A DNA stretch of 20,915 bases from DATKIY01 sp035543875 (GCA_035543875.1 DATKIY010000187.1:1-20915); one strand, 5' to 3'. Counted from the stretch's first letter, positions 6,876-14,914 are shown. A program made the numbers and translations. The notes: generated from the letters alone by a model not told the origin.

Positions 6876-8372
6876 CTACTGAACCACGACCCGCTGGAGA
6901 GGGGAGAACGTATTCGCCCAGTCCCAGGCGGCAGGAAGTCGCATGCGCCACTCGAGCGTGCGGGAGGGGGCAGCGTCGAATGTGGCTCGGCCGAAGGCGT
7001 TTGTGGTGACGGTGCCGACCGACGACCATTCCCCGCCCCGAACGCGGCGCTGGACGGTGACGTCTTCGCTCTGCACGGGCAGGCCGCCAACCCGGAACCG
7101 GCCAACCAGGGACACATTTGACCCGGCACTGATCGAGTTGGGGGCGTCGAGCCGAGCCGCCGCTGGCCCCGGGTTCAGCTTCGCGGCGTATCGATGCAGG
7201 ACGTTCCAGGTGCGCGGGTCCTCAGTTCCCAAAGCCCACACTGAAAACCCCTGGACGTGTCGCTGGCGAAGGATCGACAGCTTGGCAGCTGCGGAGCGAG
7301 CCGCCTCGAACCAGACCTTTCGCAAGACCACACAATGAGCACCACCATCGGTGTACGGCCGTCGATAAGTGAAGAAGGACTCCGCGGACTGCTTGTCCCA
7401 CTTTAAGTCGGCGTTATAGCTATCAACGAGAGCGAGAGCCTGTTGCGCTGTGGGCGGCTGAGTCGACTTCACTCCCATCGCGTCCGTACACGTGCCCGAC
7501 AGTTTCTTGATGTACCAGTTGTAGCCGTACCCGGGAAGACCCAAAGAAAGAGGGACTCCGCGAAACTCCGACTTCGCATAACGCGTGATCTGGTCTACCC
7601 AGTCAATCGGCGCAACCGGCCCAGGGGCGGTATCGAAGAAGCTGTGGTCGTAGGTCAAGACGCGCGCTCGATCGATGTACGGCGCAAAGTCTGAGTAGTC
7701 GTAAATCGACCAGTTCGAGTCTTGGTCACTCGTGCGGGCAGGCACCGACAATGACAACAGATGGCCACTTCGATGAAGCGACGTCTGTAGCCCCTTTAAG
7801 AAGATCGGGAACTTGCGGCTTATCACTGCCCGTTGGGGGCCAGCTGGAAAGTTCATCGCCTCGAAGTCGAGGTCGACCCCGTCAGCCCCGGTTCGATTCA
7901 CCGTAGCGACCAGGGAGCTAATAAGAGCTGAACGGCGACTGGGGTCTTCCAAAACTCGCGCCATTGAGTTCGAGTCCATCCCGACGTCCGTGGCGGAGAC
8001 CAAGACGCGCACGCCGGCAGCATGAAGTGAGTTAACGCCGTCGATCAGAGCTGTCTCATCCGGCACGCCAGACTCCAGCTTTACGACCGTCGATGACCGC
8101 GTGACTCGATACCAGTGCACCGCTGCCTCGCTGAAAAGCTGCGGATGGTCTACCACGGATGCAACGCCCTCGCTTAGCTGCCACCAAGGGATCCAGCCGG
8201 TCGCAACTCGTCTATCCGACAAAGGCGACAGCACACCTGCGACGGCCTTGCCGGTGCTCGGCTCGACCGTTGACGACGAAGATGAAGATGAAGACGCCTG
8301 CGACAAAGACGCGATGCTGGCGACGATGGCCACCATCAACACGCCAATGGTGATGCTTTTGAACAGGCGCAC
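6876..8372 (-). CDS. Secreted GH18-type glycoside hydrolase with Ser-rich linker and C-terminal Ig-like domain (paralogue 2)
   Basis: Second exported GH18 protein, 498 residues. An N-terminal signal sequence (hydrophobic 7-24, possible cleavage after SQA at 26) runs into eight consecutive serines and a linker up to about 55. Barrel motifs mirror the neighbouring paralogue: GWIPWW (59-64), catalytic DGVDLDFE (164-171, acid/base E171), LTYDHSFF (239-246), LGLPGYGYNWY and FSVWALGTEDP. One beta-rich domain (about 403-498) follows. The shared architecture and order of motifs indicate an old tandem duplication with strong divergence. GTG start with only a weak purine stretch upstream. It begins 63 bases after hmgA on the same strand, and the gap is filled by a 10-bp tandem repeat. 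Substrate unknown (chitin, peptidoglycan or another GlcNAc polymer). Confidence 0.88.
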   Translation of the reverse strand: MRLFKSITIGVLMVAIVASIASLSQASSSSSSSSTVEPSTGKAVAGVLSPLSDRRVATGWIPWWQLSEGVASVVDHPQLFSEAAVHWYRVTRSSTVVKLESGVPDETALIDGVNSLHAAGVRVLVSATDVGMDSNSMARVLEDPSRRSALISSLVATVNRTGADGVDLDFEAMNFPAGPQRAVISRKFPIFLKGLQTSLHRSGHLLSLSVPARTSDQDSNWSIYDYSDFAPYIDRARVLTYDHSFFDTAPGPVAPIDWVDQITRYAKSEFRGVPLSLGLPGYGYNWYIKKLSGTCTDAMGVKSTQPPTAQQALALVDSYNADLKWDKQSAESFFTYRRPYTDGGAHCVVLRKVWFEAARSAAAKLSILRQRHVQGFSVWALGTEDPRTWNVLHRYAAKLNPGPAAARLDAPNSISAGSNVSLVGRFRVGGLPVQSEDVTVQRRVRGGEWSSVGTVTTNAFGRATFDAAPSRTLEWRMRLPAAWDWANTFSPLQRVVVQ

Positions 8373-8390
8373 AGATGGGGCCTTTCCGGA

Positions 8391-8430
8391 CTTGGGAAGT
8401 GCTGGGAGGGCTTGGGAAGGCTCGGGAAAG
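8391..8430. repeat. Four imperfect tandem 10-bp repeats (consensus CTTGGGAAGG)
   Basis: Four units in exact 10-base register: CTTGGGAAGT, GCTGGGAGGG, CTTGGGAAGG and CTCGGGAAAG. The array fills most of the 63-base gap between the hmgA stop and the GTG of the downstream GH18 gene. On the transcribed minus strand it is a pyrimidine-rich tract of TTCCCAAG-like units. The period equals about one helical turn, which would place repeated protein-binding sites on one face of the DNA. No function is established. Confidence 0.7.
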
Positions 8431-8435
8431 GTCGT

Positions 8436-9608
8436 TTACAGACTTCGGCCGGACCAGGTCCAAGGATAGTCGGAGTCTTCTGCGTCCTGGACCGCCGAAC
8501 CCAGCCCCAACGGGCGGAATGTGTCGACCATCACCGCCAACTCGTCCGTGCCCTGCTTACCTATGCTCGCCTCCACGCTCCCCGGTTGCGGACCGTGAGT
8601 GAATCCACTGGGGTGCAGCGTCAGAGATCCTTGCGAGATGCCAGCACCTTTGCGACTCATGAAGTCCCCGTCGACGTAGAACAGCACTTCATCGGAATCG
8701 ACGTTCGCATGGTTGTACGGCGTCGGAATGGACTGCGGGTGATAGTCGAACATGCGCGGGACAAACGAACAAACAACAAAGTTGGGTCCTGCGAAGGTTT
8801 GATGAACGGTCGGTGGTTGATGCACGCGCCCGGTGATCGGTTCGAAATCGTGGATTGACATCGCATACGGGTACAGCCCACCGTCCCAGCCAACAACGTC
8901 GAAAGGATGGTTCGCGTACACATAGCGCGTGATCCCTGCGCGATTCCGCACCAGGACTTCAACGTCCTCGTCCTCGACAATCAACGGGGCAGTCGGCCCA
9001 TGAAGATCCCGCTCGCAAAACGGGGCGTGCTCCAAAAACTGGCCACGCTTGGATAGGTACCGGGCCGGTGGCCCAACGTGTCCTCGCGCCTCGACGACGA
9101 GCAACCGGATTGGTTCCCCTTCGCGAGGGACCACACGATACGTCGTGGACGTGGGAATCACGATGTAGTCGCCGGCAGTCGCATTGATGACTCCGAATAC
9201 CGTTTCGACCCTGGCTTCGCCAGCTTCCACATACAGGACTTCGTCACCAATCCCGTTGCGGTACAACGGCGATGGAGTTGTGGCCACCACATATGACAAC
9301 CGGACGTCGTCGTTTCCAAACAGCAGGTGTCGACCTGTTACCGCGTCGTCGCTCGGACCGGTTTCCACCTTGTGAGCCCTGACGTGGCGAGGAAGCAGCG
9401 GGTGGTTTGGACGAAGCACCCCGGAGGTATCAGGCGACTCGGACGCGGCCACGATTGCCGTGGGCAGATACCGGTGGTACATCAGCGCCGACTCACTGGA
9501 GAACCCCTCTTGCCCCATCAGTTCCTCGGCAAACAATCCCCCGTCAGGTCGTCGGAACTGAGTGTGGCGCTTGCGCGGAATATCACCCACCGCTCGATAG
9601 AAAGGCAT
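8436..9608 (-). CDS. hmgA: Homogentisate 1,2-dioxygenase
   Basis: Fe(II) ring-cleaving dioxygenase that opens homogentisate to maleylacetoacetate in the cytoplasm, the central step of tyrosine/phenylalanine degradation. The 390-residue sequence has the family N-terminal region (FYRAVGDIPRKRHTQFR), an internal cupin with GDEVLYVEAGEA (121-132), then the catalytic cupin: NHPFDVVGWDG (233-243), PYNHANVDSDEVLFYVDGD (297-315) and GFTHGPQPG (335-343). His300, the acidic residue at 306/307 and His338 are the likely iron ligands. Somewhat shorter than the human or pseudomonad enzymes (about 430-445) but full-length for the actinobacterial type ending YPWTW. ATG start with GGAG upstream. Divergent from the unknown gene coupled to fahA. 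Confidence 0.95.
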   Translation of the reverse strand: MPFYRAVGDIPRKRHTQFRRPDGGLFAEELMGQEGFSSESALMYHRYLPTAIVAASESPDTSGVLRPNHPLLPRHVRAHKVETGPSDDAVTGRHLLFGNDDVRLSYVVATTPSPLYRNGIGDEVLYVEAGEARVETVFGVINATAGDYIVIPTSTTYRVVPREGEPIRLLVVEARGHVGPPARYLSKRGQFLEHAPFCERDLHGPTAPLIVEDEDVEVLVRNRAGITRYVYANHPFDVVGWDGGLYPYAMSIHDFEPITGRVHQPPTVHQTFAGPNFVVCSFVPRMFDYHPQSIPTPYNHANVDSDEVLFYVDGDFMSRKGAGISQGSLTLHPSGFTHGPQPGSVEASIGKQGTDELAVMVDTFRPLGLGSAVQDAEDSDYPWTWSGRSL

Positions 9609-9630
9609 AACCGCTCCACATCAATAGTCG

Positions 9631-10503
9631 GTGGCAATGGCTCACCTGCAACGACAATCCGCTACCGTCGCCGTCGTGTCAAGAACGCTCGGGTTAGTGT
9701 CTGCCCTCATAGACGACGCGGCCGTTTTCCCTCCGGGAAACGCGCCCTTGAAAGAGGCTGTGCAGGCGCACTACGGCTACCGCGACAGCCGCTATGAGGA
9801 GTTGGTGGGGCCATTGCTCGTGCCCGCATCCGGCGTGGAGTCGTTACGCGAACTGGTCGATCCAAACCAGTATTTGTCGCTCGGTGTGATTGGTGACACC
9901 GGGCTGGAAGGACTGATCGCAGCTCGCAATGCAGTCCAGGATGATGCCTGGATTGAGGTCAACCAGTTTGAGCTGCGGCTGAGCGACTCCGCCGATGTGG
10001 TTGGGCGCCTCCGTCAACTCTTGCAGTCACTTCCTTTCACTGCTCCGACCTACATCGAACTGTCACCAACTTCGGACATTGAAGCTGCCATGGCGGCGCT
10101 AGCTGAAGATGGCGTCGAACGCGCTAAGTTTCGATGCGGACCGGACACGGTCCCGTCCTCTGAGCAGCTGGCGCGATTCATCCACGCCGCCGCGACGCAC
10201 TCAGTCCCGTTCAAGCTGACCGCCGGGTTGCACCATGCACTCCCCTACAACGACGCGTCGACGAGAGTGCGGCAGCATGGCTTCATCAATACACTGGCCG
10301 CCACTTGGGAAGCCCTCATAGGAGGGGAACGCACAGCGGTTGCCGAACTGCTCGACAGTGACGACGCACAACTGCTGCTGAACGTCCTGGCTGACGCCGA
10401 CGTCGGACGACTGCGATCTGTCTACCGCTCATTCGGATCCTGCAGCATCGCCGAGCCGTATGAGGAGCTGCTGCATCTCGGCCTGATCGATGAGGAGGCG
10501 TGA
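9631..10503 (+). CDS. Uncharacterised TIM-barrel-like protein of the homogentisate cluster; candidate maleylacetoacetate isomerase
   Basis: I do not recognise a characterised family. The 290 residues show alternating short beta-like and helical stretches typical of a TIM barrel: ALIDDAAVFPPG (25-36), GPLLVPASGVESL (60-72), SLGVIGD, WIEVNQFELRL (107-117), TYIELSP, ERAKFRCGP (163-171), SVPFKLTAGLHHAL (191-204) and RQHGFINTLAA (214-224). K166, R168, K195 and H201/H202 are plausible active-site residues. No signal peptide or membrane segment. The stop overlaps the fahA ATG as TGATG, so it is translationally coupled to fumarylacetoacetase. The start is uncertain: GTG 9631, ATG 9637 or GTG 9676; the last would give MSRTLGLVSALIDDA and clear the divergent hmgA promoter. 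The isomerase role is inference from position only. Confidence 0.8.
   Translation: MAMAHLQRQSATVAVVSRTLGLVSALIDDAAVFPPGNAPLKEAVQAHYGYRDSRYEELVGPLLVPASGVESLRELVDPNQYLSLGVIGDTGLEGLIAARNAVQDDAWIEVNQFELRLSDSADVVGRLRQLLQSLPFTAPTYIELSPTSDIEAAMAALAEDGVERAKFRCGPDTVPSSEQLARFIHAAATHSVPFKLTAGLHHALPYNDASTRVRQHGFINTLAATWEALIGGERTAVAELLDSDDAQLLLNVLADADVGRLRSVYRSFGSCSIAEPYEELLHLGLIDEEA
9654..9682 (-). promoter_or_regulatory. Candidate sigma-70-type promoter for hmgA
   Basis: On the minus strand a perfect TTGACA (9677-9682) is followed after 17 bases by GATTGT (9654-9659), a weak -10 that keeps the A at position 2 and the T at position 6. Transcription would begin near 9647, leaving a leader of roughly 40 bases to the hmgA ATG with its GGAG ribosome site. 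The element lies within the first codons of the divergent gene as drawn from 9631. Supported by the -35 match only. Confidence 0.4.
10493..10498 (+). promoter_or_regulatory. Strong Shine-Dalgarno deciding the fahA start
   Basis: AGGAGG lies inside the last codons of the upstream gene, four bases before the ATG at 10503 but only one base before the GTG at 10500. This selects the ATG, whose A is also the last base of the preceding TGA stop. Confidence 0.8.
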
Positions 10504-11738
10504 TGGCAAGCCAGGCATGGCTCGATGTCTCGCAAGATTCTGGGTTCGGCTTGTCAAATCTCCCGTATGGCGTTGTGTCATACCCAAGCAGCCATGGACC
10601 GCATCTGGCTGTTGCGTTTGGAGATTTCGTTCTCGATCTGCATCGGCTCGCAGCTGACGGGCTACTACCGGAACCGACTGACGCCGACGGGATTTTTGGC
10701 GCGGCGACGCTGAATCCACTGATGGCAACTGGCCGATCCATGTGGTCAGCAGCGAGGCTTCGAATCATCGAGCTGCTGACCGATCGAAGTTTCAGGGCAA
10801 GGGTCGAAACGGCCCTCATACCGAGAGTCGAAGTTACTAACCATCTCCCGTTTGACGTCGCTGACTACGTCGACTTCTATTCGTCCGAACAGCACGCAAG
10901 AAACGTCGGCGCCATATTCAGGCCAGATTCACCAGAACTGCCTGAGAACTGGAAGTACCTTCCGATCGGGTACCACGGTCGCGCGGGAACAATTGTGGTC
11001 AGCGGAACCCCGGTTCGCCGGCCGCTTGGCGAGCGCAAGCCCCGTAATGCCACTGAGCCATCCTTCGGGCCGTCGCAGCGCCTAGACATCGAAGCCGAAG
11101 TCGGCTTCGTCGTTGGGACCCCATCCACTCTTGGTGAACAAGTCACCGCCGCTGAGTTCCGCGACCACGTATTCGGCGTCGTCCTCGTGAACGACTGGTC
11201 TGCTCGAGACATTCAGGCGTGGGAGTACGTGCCACTCGGCCCATTCCTCGGCAAGTCTTTTGCGACCTCTATCTCACCTTGGGTTGTTCCCCTTGACGCA
11301 CTCGAGCACGCCAGGATCCCACTCCCCGAACAGCACCCAAAAGTCTTTGACTACCTGAGTGACGACGACCCTTGGTGCCTCGACCTGCGGCTTGAGGTCC
11401 GACTGAACGGCAACGTCGTTTCACGCCCTCCATTCTCGAGTCAGTACTGGTCCCCCGGCCAGCAGCTCGCTCACCTGACAGTTAATGGAGCATCGCTGCG
11501 GACTGGAGACTTGTATGCGTCAGGAACCGTCACAGGAGCGGCGCGCGATCAACGAGGGTCATTCCTCGAACTGTCGTGGGGTGGCGCAGAACCATTCACG
11601 TTAGAGAATGGCGAGGAGCGCACGTTCCTGTTGGATGGCGACAGCGTAAGCATCTCTGCCACCGCTCAGGGAGCTGACGGAAGCACGATCGGTTTCAGTT
11701 CGGTCGATGGCACGGTGACCCCAGCAACCGAGTCCTAG
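10503..11738 (+). CDS. fahA: Fumarylacetoacetase
   Basis: Hydrolyses 4-fumarylacetoacetate to fumarate and acetoacetate, the last step of homogentisate degradation. The 411-residue protein has the N-terminal SH3-like domain followed by the FAH beta-roll. Every active-site residue of mouse FAH is found exactly two positions lower: D124 (DFYSS), H131, R140, Y157 (GYHGR), E197 and E199 (LDIEAEVGF), D231 (VNDWSARDIQAWEYVPLG) and K251 (GKSF). The family motif QYWSPGQQLAHLTVNG is present toward the C-terminus. The ATG overlaps the upstream stop as TGATG and uses AGGAGG. The TAG shares a CTAG with the stop of the convergent M1 peptidase gene. Confidence 0.96.
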   Translation: MASQAWLDVSQDSGFGLSNLPYGVVSYPSSHGPHLAVAFGDFVLDLHRLAADGLLPEPTDADGIFGAATLNPLMATGRSMWSAARLRIIELLTDRSFRARVETALIPRVEVTNHLPFDVADYVDFYSSEQHARNVGAIFRPDSPELPENWKYLPIGYHGRAGTIVVSGTPVRRPLGERKPRNATEPSFGPSQRLDIEAEVGFVVGTPSTLGEQVTAAEFRDHVFGVVLVNDWSARDIQAWEYVPLGPFLGKSFATSISPWVVPLDALEHARIPLPEQHPKVFDYLSDDDPWCLDLRLEVRLNGNVVSRPPFSSQYWSPGQQLAHLTVNGASLRTGDLYASGTVTGAARDQRGSFLELSWGGAEPFTLENGEERTFLLDGDSVSISATAQGADGSTIGFSSVDGTVTPATES

Positions 11739-13165
11739 TTTCGGGGATCGGCCGGCTTGCGACCTTTCACAAGCCACGTATCGAATAAGTGGTCAAGCGG
11801 ATGGCTAGCAACCCGCTCGCAGAGCTGCTTGAACTCCGGGGTAGTGCCATTGCCATTGGCTCGCCTGCTTGCCCAAGTTCTCATGACGCGGAGAAACTTC
11901 TTAGTCCCTATCTTGAGCTTCAGCGCATGCAGTGCCATCGCGCCCCGTGAGTAGATCGGTCCATCGAACAGGTGCGCGTAGCCAGGGTCTGTCACTTTCA
12001 AAGACCAGAAGGAACTGCTGGCCGGACGAGCGAAGGCCGAGTCGAACTGCGCCGCGACGGACGGCCCACCGTCATGTGCTCGCCACATCCACTCCGCGTA
12101 GGTCGCGAACCCTTCGTTGAGCCAGATGTCACGCCAACGGTCCAGGGCGACGCTGTCGCCGAACCACTGGTGTGCCAGTTCATGTGCGACTGTTCCCGTC
12201 AACCCTCCCCACCCAACTGTTCGTTCGTCATAGGTTGGTCGCGTCTGGTTTTCCAGCGCATACCAACTCGAGAAGTTGTCAGCGATTCCACCTGCCGCTT
12301 CAAACGGGTAGGGACCGAACTTTCGCTCCAAGAAGTCGATGATCTCGGCGCCACGGTTCAGCGACCTGTCAACACTGCGGGACATGCTTCGATCGACATA
12401 GTTCGTGACAGGAACGCCAGACCTAGTCATCGACTGGTGCACTCGCCAGTTGCCTACGGCGACGGTCGCCAAGTACGACGCCATCGGATCGGCTGATGCC
12501 CAAGAGAAGGTTGTCCATCCCCCAGCGGAGGTCGGCGGGGCAGTTTGCAGTCCGTTCGAGACGGCCTTGAGGCCGTCAGGGACAGTGATGTCGACATTGA
12601 ACTTGGCCTTATCGCTCGGATGCTCATTCACGGGGAACCAGAACATTCCTGCCTCAGGTTCGCCGACAAGGATCGCGCCGTCGCTCGTGTTGAACCAGCC
12701 TGACAATCCAAGGTCAGGGTCATTCAGCTTCTCCGGTTTGCCGTGGTAGTCAACAACAGCGGTGAACCTGTTGCCCGCAGTGATTCCCGACGAAAAATCG
12801 ACCGACAACTCGCGAGGGGCACGGTCAAAGGAGGCAGCAACCCCATCGACGGTCACCGACGCCACGGTTAGTCCGTACAGGTCGAAGTTCAGCCCAGACA
12901 GATTCTGCGTTGCCGTTGCCTGAATCGTCGCCACGCTCTGCAACCGGTCGGTGTCAGGGTTGAAACGCATGTCCAACGCATAACTTCGAACCTGGTACCC
13001 ACCGTTGCCTTCATGGGGCACGTAGGGATCACCGATGCCCACCGAACCAGGTGTGAAATTGACCCGCGCCTCGGCGAAAGACGTCGGCAGCAGGCCGACT
13101 GTCAGCGCGCAGGTAGCGACGGCAGCCACCGCCGCCAAACGCACACCGAAGATCGAGCCGCGCAT
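11735..13165 (-). CDS. Secreted M1 family (gluzincin) metallopeptidase
   Basis: Exported zinc aminopeptidase-type protein of 476 residues. Signal peptide about 1-31 (hydrophobic AAVAAVATCALTVGLL, then SFAEA). The N-terminal beta-saddle domain (about 55-250) ends in the substrate amino-group motif as ALEN (303-306). The catalytic site is HELAH (328-332) with the third zinc ligand E351 in NEGFATYAEW, exactly HExxH-x18-E. A catalytic tyrosine is likely in the segment FDGPIYSRGAMALHALK. It stops after the thermolysin-like domain, so it lacks the large C-terminal helical domain of PepN-like enzymes; short secreted forms like this are common in actinobacteria. ATG with AGGTGA four bases upstream. 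Follows the lipoprotein gene by 63 bases. Confidence 0.9.
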   Translation of the reverse strand: MRGSIFGVRLAAVAAVATCALTVGLLPTSFAEARVNFTPGSVGIGDPYVPHEGNGGYQVRSYALDMRFNPDTDRLQSVATIQATATQNLSGLNFDLYGLTVASVTVDGVAASFDRAPRELSVDFSSGITAGNRFTAVVDYHGKPEKLNDPDLGLSGWFNTSDGAILVGEPEAGMFWFPVNEHPSDKAKFNVDITVPDGLKAVSNGLQTAPPTSAGGWTTFSWASADPMASYLATVAVGNWRVHQSMTRSGVPVTNYVDRSMSRSVDRSLNRGAEIIDFLERKFGPYPFEAAGGIADNFSSWYALENQTRPTYDERTVGWGGLTGTVAHELAHQWFGDSVALDRWRDIWLNEGFATYAEWMWRAHDGGPSVAAQFDSAFARPASSSFWSLKVTDPGYAHLFDGPIYSRGAMALHALKLKIGTKKFLRVMRTWASRRANGNGTTPEFKQLCERVASHPLDHLFDTWLVKGRKPADPRN

Positions 13166-13228
13166 TCAGTCACCTATCGCTAGTTGGTGGGAGGACCTTA
13201 CGGCAACCAGCGAGTATGGCTGGTGCGG

Positions 13229-13624
13229 TCAAGCAGGACACCTGGTAACGGAGTCGATGTTCCAGCGCCGAGGCGATCCGCTGACAACAAAGCGCGCTAC
13301 CGACCCATTCTTGGTGATCACCGCATACTGTCGACCAGCCTGGGAGTCCGCAATTCTCACCACGCTGGGATCAAGCGCGTCGTACGGCCGCAGCATTGAG
13401 TCAAAGAGCTCGTGGAGGTCTTTGAACCCGGCGGAGTCAAACATCAACCACTGCCGCTGGTTCGGGGGGCACACCCAGCCAAGCCGTTGAGGATTCTCGT
13501 GCGGGGTCAGGTCAGGCGTGTCCGAGCTGTCCGTCGGCACCGCGGGTGGCGTGGTAGCTGACGTGCACGCAGTCAAGACAACAGCTGCCAGCGCGAGAAG
13601 CAAGCTCACACGCCATCTGAACAC
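13229..13624 (-). CDS. Small predicted lipoprotein of unknown function
   Basis: A 131-residue protein with a signal sequence (hydrophobic LLLALAAVVL) and lipobox LTAC, so Cys20 should be lipid-modified and the protein tethered outside the membrane. A Thr/Pro/Ser-rich linker (21-44) leads into a compact domain. Two further cysteines, C52 (GWVCPPNQRQWLMF) and C129 (TRCPA), bracket that domain and could form a disulfide. Not assignable to a known family. It starts 20 bases after the HPPD stop and ends 63 bases before the M1 peptidase, all on one strand, so co-transcription is plausible. GTG start without a clear Shine-Dalgarno; an internal GTG at codon 6 is an alternative. Confidence 0.8.
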   Translation of the reverse strand: MFRWRVSLLLALAAVVLTACTSATTPPAVPTDSSDTPDLTPHENPQRLGWVCPPNQRQWLMFDSAGFKDLHELFDSMLRPYDALDPSVVRIADSQAGRQYAVITKNGSVARFVVSGSPRRWNIDSVTRCPA

Positions 13625-13644
13625 CCGGCGATCGTAACGTCGAA

Positions 13645-14796
13645 CTAGAGGTTGCCCCTGCTCTCTTGCTCGCGCTCGATGGCCTCAAAGAGTGCCTTGA
13701 AGTTTCCTTTTCCGAAGCCGAGCGAGCCGTGACGTTCAATGAGCTCGAAGAAGACCGTGGGTCGATCTTGCACGGGCTTGGTGAAGATTTGCAGCAGGTA
13801 ACCGTCTTCGTCACGGTCAACCAAGATGCCCCGCGCTTTGAGGTCTTCGATCGGGAACCGCACGTCGCCGATCCGAGCGCGTAGTTCCGGGTCTTCGTAG
13901 TAGCTGTCCGGAGTCTTCAGGAACTGCACACCGTTTCGTCTCATCTGGTCAACGCTGTACACGATGTCGTTGGTGTTCAGTGCTAGATGTTGAACACCAG
14001 GTCCACCGTAGAACTCCAGGTACTCGTCGATCTGCGACTTCTTCCTGCTGATCGCCGGTTCATTGATGGGGAACTTAACCTTGCGGCTGCCGTTCGCCAC
14101 GACCTTGCTCATCAAGGCCGAGTACTCCGTCGCAATGTCGTCGCCGACGAACTCTTTCATGTTCGTGAAGCCCATGACCTCGTGATAGAAGTCGACCCAG
14201 TGGTTCATCTGGCCGAGCTCGACGTTTCCTACGCAGTGGTCGATCGCACTGAAATACCGCTTGCTCGGCGGCTCAACGACCGGCGCGACTTCGATGAACC
14301 CTGGGAGAAATGCGCCGTTGTACTCTCCTCTTTCAACCAAGGTATGTCGGGTATCGCCATATGTAGAAATACTCGCCAACCGGACCACGCCGTGTTCGTC
14401 TGACTCCTCATGCGGTTCCACCAAACCGCGCGCGCCGTGAGCGATGGCATGCGAGTACGCGTTCGAAACGTCGGGAACCTCGAGCGCCAGGTCAACCACT
14501 CCGTCTCCGTGCGAAGCCACTCGACTACCTATCGCCGTTCCCGCGTGCACCTCAGCGGTCAGAACGAACCGCGCCGAACCGGAAGCCATGACGTACTCGG
14601 CGTAGTCGCGGAACCCATTCTCTGGTCCCCGATAGGCGATACAACGCATGCCGAAAGCGGTGGAGTAGAAGTGCGCCGCTTGCTTCGCATTGCCCACAGC
14701 GAACTGGATGTAGGCCATGCCCGAGATCGGAAACACGTCCACAGGGGTGGCGTCGCGCGTCGGCGACAGTTCGGTGCTCGCGGTGTGAGTCGTCAA
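13645..14796 (-). CDS. hppD: 4-Hydroxyphenylpyruvate dioxygenase
   Basis: Fe(II) enzyme of the vicinal-oxygen-chelate superfamily that turns 4-hydroxyphenylpyruvate into homogentisate, feeding HmgA. The 383 residues form two VOC domains: an N-terminal structural half (ISGMAYIQFAVGNAKQAAHFY) and a catalytic C-terminal half carrying the metal triad H187 (IDHCVGNV), H270 (GVQHLAL) and E351 (FFELIER). The family tail GFGKGNFKALFEAIEREQ is intact. The start codon is TTG, supported by AAGGAG nine bases upstream and an in-frame stop just before it. The N-terminus of about 26 residues before the first beta strand matches streptomycete relatives. 4-Hydroxymandelate synthase is a close relative, but hmgA and fahA next door favour HPPD. 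Divergent from an Lrp/AsnC gene that may control it. Confidence 0.95.
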   Translation of the reverse strand: MTTHTASTELSPTRDATPVDVFPISGMAYIQFAVGNAKQAAHFYSTAFGMRCIAYRGPENGFRDYAEYVMASGSARFVLTAEVHAGTAIGSRVASHGDGVVDLALEVPDVSNAYSHAIAHGARGLVEPHEESDEHGVVRLASISTYGDTRHTLVERGEYNGAFLPGFIEVAPVVEPPSKRYFSAIDHCVGNVELGQMNHWVDFYHEVMGFTNMKEFVGDDIATEYSALMSKVVANGSRKVKFPINEPAISRKKSQIDEYLEFYGGPGVQHLALNTNDIVYSVDQMRRNGVQFLKTPDSYYEDPELRARIGDVRFPIEDLKARGILVDRDEDGYLLQIFTKPVQDRPTVFFELIERHGSLGFGKGNFKALFEAIEREQESRGNL

Positions 14797-14805
14797 CGCC
14801 GGTCA

Positions 14806-14811
14806 CTCCTT
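14806..14811 (-). promoter_or_regulatory. Shine-Dalgarno supporting a TTG start for hppD
   Basis: AAGGAG on the minus strand stands nine bases before the TTG at 14794-14796. An in-frame TGA lies between the two, so no longer protein is possible. The next in-frame starts would remove part of the conserved N-terminal domain. Confidence 0.75.
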
Positions 14812-14914
14812 GGTCTTCGGTGCGAAGCCTGGACGGCTCCCGGTTTGTGCCTGGGCTTTGAGAATGACGGGCTGTGGGCAGCCTGCGCAATCGATCGTCA
14901 AAGAACTGAGCAAT

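Noticed and set aside
8278..8295. Hexamer repeat as a phase-variation tract
   Set aside because: The units are six bases, so slippage stays in frame and only changes the serine linker length; no evidence of switching.
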